Assembly (NCBI GenBank): GCA_011523635.1
Contig: WTGI01000076.1
Location: 1-64,000, forward strand
DNA from: Acidimicrobiia bacterium
GTDB taxonomy: Bacteria; Actinomycetota; Acidimicrobiia; Spongiisociales; Spongiisociaceae
Length of the DNA: 64,000 nt
Reading direction: 5' to 3'
Positions 16,981-25,820 of the stretch are shown here, in pieces. Every line of letters begins with the position of its first letter. The first letter of the stretch is position 1. The position numbers and the translations under genes were made by a program. The notes below the pieces were generated by a model. The model saw only the letters and a program-made list of their open reading frames with translations, did not search any database and was not told the DNA's origin.

Positions 16981-18081
16981 ATGAGCGACTCTCCAGCCCT
17001 TTCCGAGATCCTTGAGCGGATCGGCCCTGCCGATGCCGAGGCCATGCGAGCAGCCGAGGCGAGGCAGATGAGCCTGACCAAGCCTCCCGGCAGCCTGGGT
17101 CGGCTGGAGGATGTCTCGGTGCAGCTTGCCGGGATCTTCGGCGTGGAGCGGCCGGCGATCCGGGGCAGGGCGGTGATAGTCGCGGCCGGCGACCACGGCG
17201 TGGTCGCCCAGGGAGTCACGGGCTACCCGCAGGCGGTGACCGCCCAGATGGTCCGGAACTTCCTGGCGGGCGGGGCGGCAATCAGCGTCATGGCGCGCCT
17301 GGCGGGCGTGCGCCAGATTGTGGTGGATGCGGGGATCGCGGCGGCCGGGATCCCCGACCAGCCCGGACTCCGCAACCTGCGGATCGGGCGCGGAACGGCC
17401 GACATGAGCCGAGGGCCGGCCATGTCCCGAGAGCAGGCGGTCCGCTGCCTCGAGGCCGGCGCGGCCCTGGCTAGGGAGCTGGCGGCGTCGGGGGTGGACC
17501 TGATCGCGACGGGGGATATGGGCATCGGCAACACGACCGCGTCCAGCGCTATCGCTGCCGCCATGACCGGTAGGCCCCCCGCAGAGACAACCGGAGAAGG
17601 CACGGGTCGCAACCCCGAGGAACTGCGCCACAAGGTTGCCGTGGTGGGGAAGGCGCTGGAGGTCAACGCGCCCGACCCGACCGACCCGGTCGGCGTGCTT
17701 GCCAAGGTGGGCGGGTTCGAGATCGGTGTGCTCGCCGGAGTGGTACTGGGGGCGGCTTCCGAGCGGCGGGCGGTCGTGCTCGACGGGTTCATCTCGGGCG
17801 CGGCCGCTCTCATCGCCCACGGCCTGAGCCCGGCGGTCCGCGACTACCTGATCGCCTCCCACCGCTCCGCCGAGAAGGGCCACCGGGCGGTGCTGGCCCA
17901 CATGCAACTCGAACCCCTCCTGGACTTGGGGATGCGCCTCGGGGAGGGGACCGGAGCGGTCCTGTCCATGGGCATCATCGAATCCGCCGCGGCCTGCCTG
18001 GCCGGGATGGCCACGTTCGGAGAAGCAGGTGTCTCGGACCGTCCCACCGAGGGTCCGGTGGCGGAAGAGGCGCGGGGATGA
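16981..18081 (+). CDS. cobT: nicotinate-nucleotide--dimethylbenzimidazole phosphoribosyltransferase
   Basis: A 366-residue CobT that makes alpha-ribazole 5'-phosphate from a benzimidazole and NaMN for the lower axial ligand of B12. Typical segments are MSLTKPPGSLGRLE, VAAGDHGV, TGDMGIGNTT and the GEGTGAVLSMGI region with the catalytic Glu. The ATG at 16981 is chosen over a GTG at 16975 because AGGAAG (16967-16972) is better spaced from it. It heads the rightward operon cobT-cobS-cbiB-cobD-cobQ, divergent from btuF; its stop overlaps the cobS start (ATGA). Confidence 0.95.
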   Translation: MSDSPALSEILERIGPADAEAMRAAEARQMSLTKPPGSLGRLEDVSVQLAGIFGVERPAIRGRAVIVAAGDHGVVAQGVTGYPQAVTAQMVRNFLAGGAAISVMARLAGVRQIVVDAGIAAAGIPDQPGLRNLRIGRGTADMSRGPAMSREQAVRCLEAGAALARELAASGVDLIATGDMGIGNTTASSAIAAAMTGRPPAETTGEGTGRNPEELRHKVAVVGKALEVNAPDPTDPVGVLAKVGGFEIGVLAGVVLGAASERRAVVLDGFISGAAALIAHGLSPAVRDYLIASHRSAEKGHRAVLAHMQLEPLLDLGMRLGEGTGAVLSMGIIESAAACLAGMATFGEAGVSDRPTEGPVAEEARG

Positions 18082-18929
18082 GGGGACTACGAGCCGCCAT
18101 CGGTTTCCTGACGATCTTTCCGGCAGGACGACAGGGCCCTGCGACCGATCTGTCGAGGGCGCCCGCCTGGTTCCCGGTCGTGGGCCTCCTGCTGGGGGTG
18201 TTCGTCGCGGTGGTGGACGTGTTGTTCCGCCTGGCGTATGTGATTCCGTGGATCACGGCGGACGGCGGCGAACTCGAGTTCCTGATGACCGGGTTCCGGG
18301 ACTTTCCGTTCTTCCTAGAGGGAGTGGTGCTCGTAGCCGTCCTGGCGCTGCTGACGCGCGGTCTCCACCTCGACGGCTTGATGGACACGTACGATGCGCT
18401 GGCGGGTGGGCACGACCGGGAGCGGCGGCTGGAGATTCTGAGGGATCCCCACGTCGGTGCCTTCGGGGTCGTCGCGGTCGTCCTCGTCCTGCTCGCCAAA
18501 GTCTCCGCGCTGGCCGCACTCCCAGGGGAGAGCCGTCTCTGGACGATCGTGCTGGTTCCCTGCCTGTCCCGATGGGCGATCCTGGTCGTCATGGACCGGT
18601 TCCCCTACGTGCGTGGCGAGGGCCTCGGTACACCGTTCCTTCGAGGCAATCGTCGGCGTAGCCTGCTGGCCGGTTCGGCTGTAGCCCTGGTAGCGACCAC
18701 AATCCTGACCGGTCCGGTTGGTCTGCTGCTGGTCCTTGCGGCAGGCCTCGTCGCCTGGGCGGTCGGGGCGTGGGCAAAGCGACGTATAGGCGGCGTGACC
18801 GGTGACGTCTACGGCGCCGCCTGCGAGACGAGCGAAGCTGTCGTGCTCGCGCTGGCGGTGGTCCTCACCCAGCGCGATGCGGGGGCGCTCGGTTCACCGC
18901 TTCTCCCTCTCCTCGGCATGTCTGTCTGA
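18078..18929 (+). CDS. cobS: adenosylcobinamide-GDP ribazoletransferase
   Basis: A 283-residue integral membrane CobS that joins adenosylcobinamide-GDP and alpha-ribazole (phosphate) in the last step of B12 assembly. The motif LHLDGLMDTYDALAGG (about residues 94-109) is the conserved metal-binding region. The N-terminus (RAAIGFLTIFPAG) and several hydrophobic helices also fit. It is coupled to cobT by a 4-base overlap and followed by cbiB after ten bases. Confidence 0.94.
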   Translation: MRGLRAAIGFLTIFPAGRQGPATDLSRAPAWFPVVGLLLGVFVAVVDVLFRLAYVIPWITADGGELEFLMTGFRDFPFFLEGVVLVAVLALLTRGLHLDGLMDTYDALAGGHDRERRLEILRDPHVGAFGVVAVVLVLLAKVSALAALPGESRLWTIVLVPCLSRWAILVVMDRFPYVRGEGLGTPFLRGNRRRSLLAGSAVALVATTILTGPVGLLLVLAAGLVAWAVGAWAKRRIGGVTGDVYGAACETSEAVVLALAVVLTQRDAGALGSPLLPLLGMSV

Positions 18930-18939
18930 GCCCGCCGGG

Positions 18940-19896
18940 ATGTGGTCGGGCGACTGGCGTGTCGAGGCGGCGACCCTGCTCGTCGCGCTCCTGGTGGACC
19001 TGGTAACCCGGGAGGCGCCGCCCGCCGTCCACCCGGTGGTCTGGATGGGCAAGCTGATCGCGTGGCTAGAACGACTCTCGCCCGGTCCTGATCACCGGGT
19101 GCCCTCACTGGTTGCCGGAGTCGCGATGGCCGCCCTCGTGCCCGCCGCTTTCGGCGGCGTTGCCTGGCTGGCGACGTCCGCCCTACGCCAGATCGGACTG
19201 ATTGCCTATGTGGTGGCGGGGTCTGTCCTGCTCAGCACCACCTTCGCGGTCAGGGAGCTGGGCCGTGCCGCCGGCAGGACCCGCACGGCCATGGAGTCGG
19301 GGGACGACCCGGGGGCTCGGCAGAGCCTGCGCAGCCTGGTCAGCCGCGATACGCGGGCGCTGGCGCGTCCTCTCGTGGCGATGGCGGCCATCGAGTCCGT
19401 GGCCGAGAACACCACGGACAGTTTCGTTGGACCATGGCTGGCCTTCGCCCTGTTCGGCCTGCCGGGCGCCTTCGCCTATCGCGCTATCAACACCCTGGAC
19501 AGCATGATCGGCTACCGGGGCAGGTACGAGTACCTCGGCAAGGCCGCTGCCAGGCTCGACGATCTTGTCAACCTGATCCCGGCCCGGCTGAGCGCTCTGT
19601 TGATGCTGTTAGCGGGCAGATTGCTCTGCGGGCTTCCGGCCGCCCGGGGCCGGCGGGTCGCCGTTCGGGACCGTAGGTTGACGGCGAGCCCGAACGCGGG
19701 TTGGACGATCGGTGCGGCGGCCGGGCTGCTGGGGGTGGTGCTCGAGAAACCCGGTCACTACCGGATCGGGGATGGGCTGAGGGATCCCGGCCCTTCTGAC
19801 ATCGGCGCCGCCATCCGGCTCGGGTACGCGGTGGCGGCGGTGGCGCTGCCGGTGATGGTTGGCGTGCTCGCCCTCCGCGGATGGGTGTGGGGATAG
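18940..19896 (+). CDS. cbiB: adenosylcobinamide-phosphate synthase
   Basis: A 318-residue membrane protein of the CbiB/CobD(Pseudomonas) family, which attaches aminopropanol phosphate to adenosylcobyric acid. Recognisable parts are HPVVWMGKLIAWLE near residue 32, SRDTRALARPLVAMAAIESVAENTTDSF (shown in part in the protein at about 135-162) and INTLDSMIGYRGRYEYLGKA. The ATG at 18940 begins the conserved N-terminus (RVEAATLLVALLVDLV). It sits between cobS and the CobD-type aminotransferase, which supplies its aminopropanol substrate. Confidence 0.93.
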   Translation: MWSGDWRVEAATLLVALLVDLVTREAPPAVHPVVWMGKLIAWLERLSPGPDHRVPSLVAGVAMAALVPAAFGGVAWLATSALRQIGLIAYVVAGSVLLSTTFAVRELGRAAGRTRTAMESGDDPGARQSLRSLVSRDTRALARPLVAMAAIESVAENTTDSFVGPWLAFALFGLPGAFAYRAINTLDSMIGYRGRYEYLGKAAARLDDLVNLIPARLSALLMLLAGRLLCGLPAARGRRVAVRDRRLTASPNAGWTIGAAAGLLGVVLEKPGHYRIGDGLRDPGPSDIGAAIRLGYAVAAVALPVMVGVLALRGWVWG

Positions 19897-19900
19897 GAGG

Positions 19901-20986
19901 GTGCCGGACTCCCGCCCGGTCCATGGCGGTCTGGACGTCGTCGAGTTGAAGGCTCTCGGTTTGCGTCCCGACGAGGTGGTGGACTTCAGCGCCAGCATCA
20001 ACCCTCTTGGTGTCTCCCCGCGGGTGGCCGATGCTATCCGGAGGGTCGACCTGTCCGCCTACCCGGATCCCGAATGCACCGCACTCCGAAACACCCTGAG
20101 CGCGCATCTCGGGGTTCCACCGGACCGCACTCTGGTGGGAAACGGATCGACGGAATTGATTCACCTGATCGCGAGCGCCCGGCTCCGCCGGGGTGGCCCC
20201 GCTGCCGTCTTCGCCCCGACCTTCGGCGAGTACGAGGCGGCCTGCCGCCTCCACCTGGTCGAGCCCCTTCCCATCCGGGCCGCCCCCGGAAGGGAGTTCC
20301 GCTGGGACATAGCGGAAGTCACGCATCTCCTTGCTGAGCTGCAGCCCAAGCTGGTCTTCATCTGCAACCCCAACAACCCGACCGGAACGTATCTGGAACG
20401 GAACGAGGTCGAGGCCTGTGCCCGGGCGGTGGGTGACAGTGGGCTGCTGGTGCTGGACGAGGCCTACGCGTCCTTCGTGGACGAGCGCTGGGATCCGGCG
20501 CCCCTGCTGGAGGTCGGCAACGTGGCGCTGGTTCGCTCCATGACCAAGCAGCACGGGCTCCCCGGCCTGCGGCTGGGGTACATGGTGGCGCCGGCCCGGA
20601 TGGTGCGGGAAGTGAGGCGTTTCCAGTACACGTGGAGCGTGAACGCGGTCGCCCAGGCGGCCGGCGTTGCCGCGCTGGACGACCCGGACCACGTTGAGAA
20701 GGGCCGACTGGTCGTGAGGGCCGCCCGGGAGTACCTGGTGCGAGAGGTTCGTGGCCTCGGCCTGGCGTGTACGCCCCCGAGTGCCAACTTCCTGCTGGTC
20801 GAGGTCGGAAACGCCACGGCTCTCCGCCTTGAGCTGCTGAGACGCCACCGGGTCTGCGTCCGCGACTGCACGTCGTTCGGTATGCCCGGCCACATCCGGA
20901 TAGGCGTGAGGGGGATGCAGGACAGCCGCCGCCTGATCGATGCCTTGACCGACGTCCTCGGTCGATCGTTGACCTCTGTCCACTGA
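19901..20986 (+). CDS. cobD: threonine-phosphate decarboxylase-like PLP enzyme (CobD type)
   Basis: A 362-residue class I/II aminotransferase-fold protein. In the cobalamin setting such proteins act as L-threonine-O-3-phosphate decarboxylase, giving (R)-1-amino-2-propanol phosphate. The N-terminal HGGLD and DFSASINPLGVSP, the CNPNNPTGTYL segment and the PLP lysine in RSMTKQHGLPGLRLG are seen. The protein is also close to histidinol-phosphate aminotransferase, which is the alternative reading. The start is uncertain: GTG at 19901 keeps the HGG motif, but its GGAGG site directly abuts the codon. Confidence 0.87.
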   Translation: MPDSRPVHGGLDVVELKALGLRPDEVVDFSASINPLGVSPRVADAIRRVDLSAYPDPECTALRNTLSAHLGVPPDRTLVGNGSTELIHLIASARLRRGGPAAVFAPTFGEYEAACRLHLVEPLPIRAAPGREFRWDIAEVTHLLAELQPKLVFICNPNNPTGTYLERNEVEACARAVGDSGLLVLDEAYASFVDERWDPAPLLEVGNVALVRSMTKQHGLPGLRLGYMVAPARMVREVRRFQYTWSVNAVAQAAGVAALDDPDHVEKGRLVVRAAREYLVREVRGLGLACTPPSANFLLVEVGNATALRLELLRRHRVCVRDCTSFGMPGHIRIGVRGMQDSRRLIDALTDVLGRSLTSVH

Positions 20987-21011
20987 CCACCGACAGATAA
21001 CCTGTCCATCC

Positions 21012-22493
21012 ATGCGCGCCATCATGATCCAGGGGACCGCCTCGAGCGCCGGCAAGTCCCTGATCGTGGCAGGGCTCTGCCGTCTTGCCGTCCGGCGGGG
21101 CATGACCGTGTCCCCCTTCAAGCCCCAGAACATGTCCAACAACGCGGCCGCCTGTCCCGGCGGCGGGGAGATCGGCCGCGCCCAGGCCCTACAGGCCCGC
21201 GCCGCGGGGGTCCCGGCGCGCCCGGATCTGAACCCGGTCCTGATCAAGCCGCAGTCCGACCGTACGGCCCAGTTGATCGTCCGCGGGGAGCCGTACGGTC
21301 TCCTCGGACCGGGTGACTACATCGGAGACCGCGGCGGGTTGCTCGACGTGGTCATCGACAGCTTCAACGGGCTGGTCGCCACCCACGACCTCGTCATCGT
21401 GGAGGGTGCGGGGAGCCCGGCCGAGACCAACCTCCGCAACCATGACATCGCCAACATGGGCTTCGCCCGCCGGGCCGGCGTGCCGGTCTGCATCGTCGGC
21501 GACATCGACCGGGGCGGGGTGATCGCCTCGCTCGTGGGTACCCACGCGGTGCTTGACCCGGCCGATGCGGCGATGGTGGCCGGGTTCGTGGTCAACAAGT
21601 TCCGGGGAGCCCGGCGCATTTTCGAACCCGGCGTGGAGCTGATCGAGCGGCGCACCGGCTGGAAGTGCTTCGGTGTGGTGCCCTGGATTGCGGCGGCGGC
21701 CCGGTTGCCCTCGGAGGACGCGGTGGCCCTGCCCGAGTCGGTCGGCGCAGCGGCGCGGTCGTCCGGCGATCCGGGTCCGCTCCGGGTGGCCGTTCCCCTG
21801 CTCGGCCGCATCGCCAACCACGACGACCTCGATCCCCTGCTTTCGGAACCCGGCGTGGAGTGCCTGCTCGTCCGGCCGGGCCGACCGATCCCGAGGGATG
21901 TCGACCTCATCCTGCTGCCGGGCACCAAGTCGACGATCGGCGACCTCGACTTCTGCAGGGAGCAGGGGTGGGACCACGACATAATCGTCCATGCCCGCGG
22001 GGGCGGACGGGTGTTCGGCATCTGCGGCGGTATGCAGATGCTGGGACGGGCGGTACACGACCCCAACGGTGTGGACGGGCCCGCCCGCAGCGTGGCGGGC
22101 TTCGGGCTGCTCGACATCGAGACCACCATGGCGGACACGAAGATCGTCCGGGAGGCTGCGGGCCGGTGCGCTCTGTCCGGTGCGTCCGTCCACGGCTACG
22201 AGATCCACAACGGGCGGGTCACCGGCCCCGATCTCGGCCGGCCCCTGCTGCACATCACCGAAGGCCCCGACGGCGCGCAGAGCCCGAACGGACGGGTCGG
22301 CGGGGTCCATCTCCACGGACTGTTCAACAGCGACGGATACCGGCGGGCCTGGCTGGCTCGCCTCGGAGCATCCGCCGACCCCGACCTCGAGTTTGCGACG
22401 GTGGTGGAGGAAGCCCTCGACGAGGTGGCTTCTGCCCTGGAGGCCGCACTCGACGTAGACGCGCTGTTCGGCGCATCCCTGGTCCCGCGTTAG
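21012..22493 (+). CDS. cobQ: cobyric acid synthase
   Basis: A 493-residue CobQ/CbiP, the glutamine-dependent amidase acting on side chains b, d, e and g of adenosylcobyrinic a,c-diamide. The N-terminal dethiobiotin-synthase-like ATPase domain starts with MIQGTASSAGKS and contains FKPQNMSNNA. The C-terminal class I glutamine amidotransferase domain has the nucleophile Cys in FGICGGMQMLG and ends with GGVHLHGLFNSDG. The length is normal. It ends the rightward cob operon, with only 43 bases before the convergent SLH-domain gene. Confidence 0.96.
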   Translation: MRAIMIQGTASSAGKSLIVAGLCRLAVRRGMTVSPFKPQNMSNNAAACPGGGEIGRAQALQARAAGVPARPDLNPVLIKPQSDRTAQLIVRGEPYGLLGPGDYIGDRGGLLDVVIDSFNGLVATHDLVIVEGAGSPAETNLRNHDIANMGFARRAGVPVCIVGDIDRGGVIASLVGTHAVLDPADAAMVAGFVVNKFRGARRIFEPGVELIERRTGWKCFGVVPWIAAAARLPSEDAVALPESVGAAARSSGDPGPLRVAVPLLGRIANHDDLDPLLSEPGVECLLVRPGRPIPRDVDLILLPGTKSTIGDLDFCREQGWDHDIIVHARGGGRVFGICGGMQMLGRAVHDPNGVDGPARSVAGFGLLDIETTMADTKIVREAAGRCALSGASVHGYEIHNGRVTGPDLGRPLLHITEGPDGAQSPNGRVGGVHLHGLFNSDGYRRAWLARLGASADPDLEFATVVEEALDEVASALEAALDVDALFGASLVPR

Positions 22494-22536
22494 ATCGAGC
22501 GGGTGATTCCGGTCATCTTGAAAAAGGGCCGGCGAT

Positions 22537-22782
22537 CTAGCCCGTAGAGACGTCTGCTGTCTCGGCGCGGTGTAGGAATGTGGCCAGTTGCCCTCGGGTT
22601 GTTTCGCGGTCGGGACAGAACCTGGTTCCGTCCGCGCATCCCTCCGTAATCCCGGACGCCGCGAGCCTGGCCACGTCAGCCGCGTACCAGGCGTCGTCTG
22701 CCACATCGGTAAAGCCGGCGGCGGGCCTGTCGGGCAGGCGGTAGGCGCGGGACAGGAACACCGCTACCTGCGCCCGGGACAC
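22537..22782 (-). pseudogene. 3' part of SLH-domain protein, displaced by a one-base frameshift
   Basis: These 81 codons encode a full S-layer homology repeat (FTDVADDAWYAADVARLAASG) plus the beginning and end of neighbouring ones. They continue the upstream gene (22764-23594) in another frame. If one base is restored near 22819-22823, the junction reads as a regular repeat: GCGDGSGFCPDRTVSRAQVAVF instead of the Ala/Gly-rich out-of-frame tail. It is either a genuine inactivating deletion or an assembly error. Confidence 0.75.
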
Positions 22783-23594
22783 GGTGCGGTCCGGGCAGAA
22801 CCCGCTCCCGTCGCCGCACCGGCGGTCACGTCCAGTTCGGCCAGCCGCTCGATGAACCGGGCGTGGAAGCCGGTCGGGTCCACGTCGTCAAACCGCGATT
22901 GTGTGACCGGCTCAGGATCCTGTCCGTCGAGGACGCGGACCATCCACACCGCCAAGGTCTTGCGGGCTACCGGCGCCGAGGGGCACAACCCCTCCTCGCA
23001 CAGCGTGCCGCCCAGGACCGCTCCCGCATGCAGGTTGGCGACCGGTGTCGCGTAGTAGGCATCGGCCGGCACGTCGCAGAACCTCGCCTCCTGCGAAGGA
23101 TCGCCCGCACCGCCGAAGCCGCCACGCAGACACTCCTGCGGCACGGGGCGCACCACGATCTCGCCGGCGCCACCGACAGGCCTCGATACCCGATCGGAGT
23201 CCTGGACCACGCCTCGGAGGAAATACTCTCCCGCGGCGTCCGGCGCCCGCAACCTGTACCAGAAGGCGACCGACTCTGCCTCGTCGAGGTTCAGCAACAG
23301 GAGCCGGACCGTTCGGTTCGCAACCGTGACCGCCGGCTCCGGCAGGCTCGTATCCACCAGGGTCCAGCCCTCCGGCAACACCTCGCTGACCCTCCCGTAG
23401 CGCCCGAAGCCCCGCACCTCGACGGTCACCACCACCTCACCGCCGGGATCCACCGAAGTCACATCCAGCGCCCGCACCGCGGTGTGTGCGTCCGCGCCCG
23501 CCGGCGCCGGTACCAGGGCCAACGCGACAACCGCCAAGGCGACCGCCGCCGGCCCTCTCCTAGCGATGGGCCTACCCCATGTCCCCGCGGTCAC
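22764..23594 (-). CDS. secreted SLH-domain protein, 5' part (frameshifted)
   Basis: This part encodes 276 residues. A signal peptide (VALAVVALALVPAPAGA) is followed by a domain of about 110 residues resembling a CARDB/DUF11 beta-sandwich (VTSVDPGGEVVVTVEVRGFG onward). From about residue 165 there are S-layer homology repeats with the FCDVPADAYYATPVANL and RFDDVDPTGFHARFIERLAEL cores. SLH repeats anchor proteins to cell-wall polymers. The last 20 residues here are out of frame; the rest of the SLH array continues at 22537-22782. Start is a GTG. Whole, it would be a cell-surface protein of about 350 residues. It lies between cobQ and a small secreted protein on the same strand. Confidence 0.7.
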   Translation of the reverse strand: MTAGTWGRPIARRGPAAVALAVVALALVPAPAGADAHTAVRALDVTSVDPGGEVVVTVEVRGFGRYGRVSEVLPEGWTLVDTSLPEPAVTVANRTVRLLLLNLDEAESVAFWYRLRAPDAAGEYFLRGVVQDSDRVSRPVGGAGEIVVRPVPQECLRGGFGGAGDPSQEARFCDVPADAYYATPVANLHAGAVLGGTLCEEGLCPSAPVARKTLAVWMVRVLDGQDPEPVTQSRFDDVDPTGFHARFIERLAELDVTAGAATGAGSARTAPCPGRR

Positions 23595-23644
23595 GCGACG
23601 CCCGCCGGCGCCTCGCCGGCCGGGTGTTCAACCTTCATCGACCA

Positions 23645-24220
23645 TCAGGGAGCGAGATCCGGGTTCGCTTCCCTCCAATGGGCCGGACGGCAGGGCCATT
23701 CTTGTGGCCATCCGCCCTGAGGACCGAGCACCGGGTTGTTCAGATAATCCGGGTTGGGTCGCCATGCGATCTTCTCGGGATCGTCCCTGTGGACGCCTTG
23801 CTCTAGGAAGTCGCAATAGTCACCGGTGGGCCAGTTGTAGTCCTGCGTCCAGTCACGCGGAGGAGGCGCCTGGACCAAGACCCAGGTATTCGTCCCGATA
23901 TCGCAGAAGTACATCAGGCGCGAGAAGATCATTTCGGGCGTGAGGCCTGGCTGGCGGTTCCCACCGCACGTCTCACGTTGGCCCACCTGGCGAGTGTTGC
24001 CGCTCCATGCCGCCGGCGGCCCGCCGCTCGGTTTGGCGAGTTCCTCTTCGATAGTCCTGATTAGTTCTGCCGAATTTATCCTTCCGCTGAAGTAGTCGGC
24101 TATCGCGTCATAGACGGCTTCCTCGTCATAGGTAGCCTCCTCCTGGGCGTGCGCCACGGTGGCCGGGGCGAGAACCAGGAGCAGGACGAGCACGACATGG
24201 AACCCGATTATGCGTCTCAT
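23645..24220 (-). CDS. small secreted protein of unknown function
   Basis: A 191-residue protein with a clear signal peptide (RRIIGFHVVLVLLLVLAP, cut near AHAQ). The mature part starts with an acidic helix (EEATYDEEAVYDAIADYF), then has a Cys- and Trp-rich region with five Cys. No family is recognised. The ATG at 24220 follows GGGAGG with a 7-base spacer and is preferred to an ATG five codons upstream. It may be co-transcribed with the SLH gene 50 bases downstream, which would fit a surface-associated pair. Confidence 0.65.
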   Translation of the reverse strand: MRRIIGFHVVLVLLLVLAPATVAHAQEEATYDEEAVYDAIADYFSGRINSAELIRTIEEELAKPSGGPPAAWSGNTRQVGQRETCGGNRQPGLTPEMIFSRLMYFCDIGTNTWVLVQAPPPRDWTQDYNWPTGDYCDFLEQGVHRDDPEKIAWRPNPDYLNNPVLGPQGGWPQEWPCRPAHWREANPDLAP

Positions 24221-24460
24221 GACCAGACCTCCCATGGTCGTCGGCGACGACCGGAGTTTGCGGACGTCGCCTCAATCACCGTTACAACAGTAGCGTGAAA
24301 ATCGAGTGCACATCCCGGCTCGTGGGCTGTAGTTCTCTATACAGACTCTGGTGCAGGACCTCGCAGGCCCGCATGCGACCCCGGGGGTGCGCCATGGGCC
24401 GGTCGCGAGGCGGCCTTCGGCGGCAAAGGGTCGGATCGGTGGCAGTCCGTATGACGCACC

Positions 24461-25090
24461 ATGCATAGGTGGTTCCTCGTGCGCCACGGCGAGACGGAGT
24501 GGAACCGGGTGGGGCGGGCGCAGGGCCAGGCCGATCCACCGCTGAACCAGGCGGGCCGGGAGCAGGCGGAGGCGGTGGCGGCCCGGTTGGCATCGGTCGT
24601 CTTCGATGCGGCCTACTCGAGCGACCTGCGCCGGGCGGCGGATACGGCTGCGCCCGTGATGCGCGGCCGGGACACACCGATCGTCTACCGGCAGGACCTG
24701 AGGGAGAAGAGCTTCGGCGAGTGGGAGGGGATGACCTACGAGGAGCTGCGACTCCGGTACCCCGCCATGCTGGAGGAGTTGTTCGACGAGAGGCCGGCAT
24801 TCGCTCCCCCGGGAGGGGAGAGCGACCTGGAGCTGTTCGCCCGGGCATCCGGCGCCGTGGCCCGGATCGCGGCACGGCACGCCGGAACCGATGGGAACAT
24901 CCTGGTGGTTTCCCATGGAGGCACCCTGCGCGCCATGATTGTCTCGATGCTCGGGCTGCCGGTCGAATCGATGTGGAGGATCCGGTTGTCGAACGCCGGG
25001 CTGTCCGTCGTCACGGTGTTCGACGAGGGCGGAGCGACCATCGACCTGCTCAACGACACCAGCCATCTCGGGCCGGGCTTCGATGTCTGA
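24461..25090 (+). CDS. histidine phosphatase, probable alpha-ribazole phosphatase (CobC-like)
   Basis: A 209-residue histidine-phosphatase-superfamily (phosphoglycerate-mutase-like) protein. The catalytic RHG motif is in FLVRHGETEWN near residue 6. The second His lies in LVVSHGGTLRAM, and the SSDLRRAADTA and EKSFGEWEGMTYEEL segments match CobC and related phosphatases. It overlaps cobU by eight bases, and the rest of the B12 pathway lies 2 kb upstream. Dephosphorylation of alpha-ribazole 5'-phosphate is therefore the likely role. A general phosphatase cannot be excluded. Confidence 0.85.
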   Translation: MHRWFLVRHGETEWNRVGRAQGQADPPLNQAGREQAEAVAARLASVVFDAAYSSDLRRAADTAAPVMRGRDTPIVYRQDLREKSFGEWEGMTYEELRLRYPAMLEELFDERPAFAPPGGESDLELFARASGAVARIAARHAGTDGNILVVSHGGTLRAMIVSMLGLPVESMWRIRLSNAGLSVVTVFDEGGATIDLLNDTSHLGPGFDV

Positions 25091-25700
25091 CAATTCGAAC
25101 AGTACGGCCACCCGCCCGCATGAGCTCGTACTCGTCCTCGGCGGGGCTCGTTCCGGAAAGAGCACCATGGCGGAACGCATGGCGCGGGACGGGGAGAGGG
25201 TGCTCTTCATCGCCACCGCCGAAGCCCTGGACGAGGCGATGCAGCGGCGTATCGCCGCTCACCGTCGCCACCGGCCGGAGCACTGGGACACCCTCGAGGA
25301 GCCGATCCACGTCACCCGGGCCGTCCGGCCGCTCGTCGATCGCTACGACACCTTCGTCCTCGACTGCCTGACCCTGTGGGTGAGCAACCTCCTCCTCGAG
25401 GATGAGCAAGCCTCCGATGCCGAGGGCGCGGTCCTCGATGCGGTCGGGCGCCTGCTCGACCTGATAGACGCCGTGCGCGGCAGGTGGATCCTGGTCAGCA
25501 ACGAGGTCGGCCAGGGCATCGTGCCCGCATCACCGCTCGGAAGGGAATACCGGGACGTGCTGGGCCGAGTGAACCAGCTGGTCGCGTCAACGGCGGACAG
25601 GGCCTACCTGATGGTGGCCGGCCTCGCCGTGGAGCTCAAGTCCCTCGCGCGTCAATCATCAGGTCCGGCCCAAGGGGAGTCTGTCCTCGAAGCCGGGTGA
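25083..25700 (+). CDS. cobU: adenosylcobinamide kinase/adenosylcobinamide-phosphate guanylyltransferase
   Basis: A 205-residue bifunctional CobU/CobP that phosphorylates adenosylcobinamide and then transfers GMP to give adenosylcobinamide-GDP. The P-loop GGARSGKS, the AHRRHRPEHWDTLEEP segment, DCLTLWVSNLL and VSNEVGQGIVP are all present. The ATG at 25083 overlaps the stop of the phosphatase gene. The larger frame upstream is a shadow. It supplies CobS with its substrate and allows salvage of incomplete corrinoids. Confidence 0.95.
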   Translation: MSDNSNSTATRPHELVLVLGGARSGKSTMAERMARDGERVLFIATAEALDEAMQRRIAAHRRHRPEHWDTLEEPIHVTRAVRPLVDRYDTFVLDCLTLWVSNLLLEDEQASDAEGAVLDAVGRLLDLIDAVRGRWILVSNEVGQGIVPASPLGREYRDVLGRVNQLVASTADRAYLMVAGLAVELKSLARQSSGPAQGESVLEAG

Positions 25701-25820
25701 AGGGCGGTCGCTTGCATTTAGTGCGGCTGAATTGGCCTGATCCGCGTCGGTGTGGTGGGAACATGAACGATCGGGGCTGGACGCAGACGAACCGATTGCC
25801 TGGCTCTCGGATTGTGAGGG

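Noticed and set aside
19568-21247. Minus-strand open frame of 559 codons
   Set aside because: It runs antisense through cbiB, cobD and cobQ, all clearly recognised.
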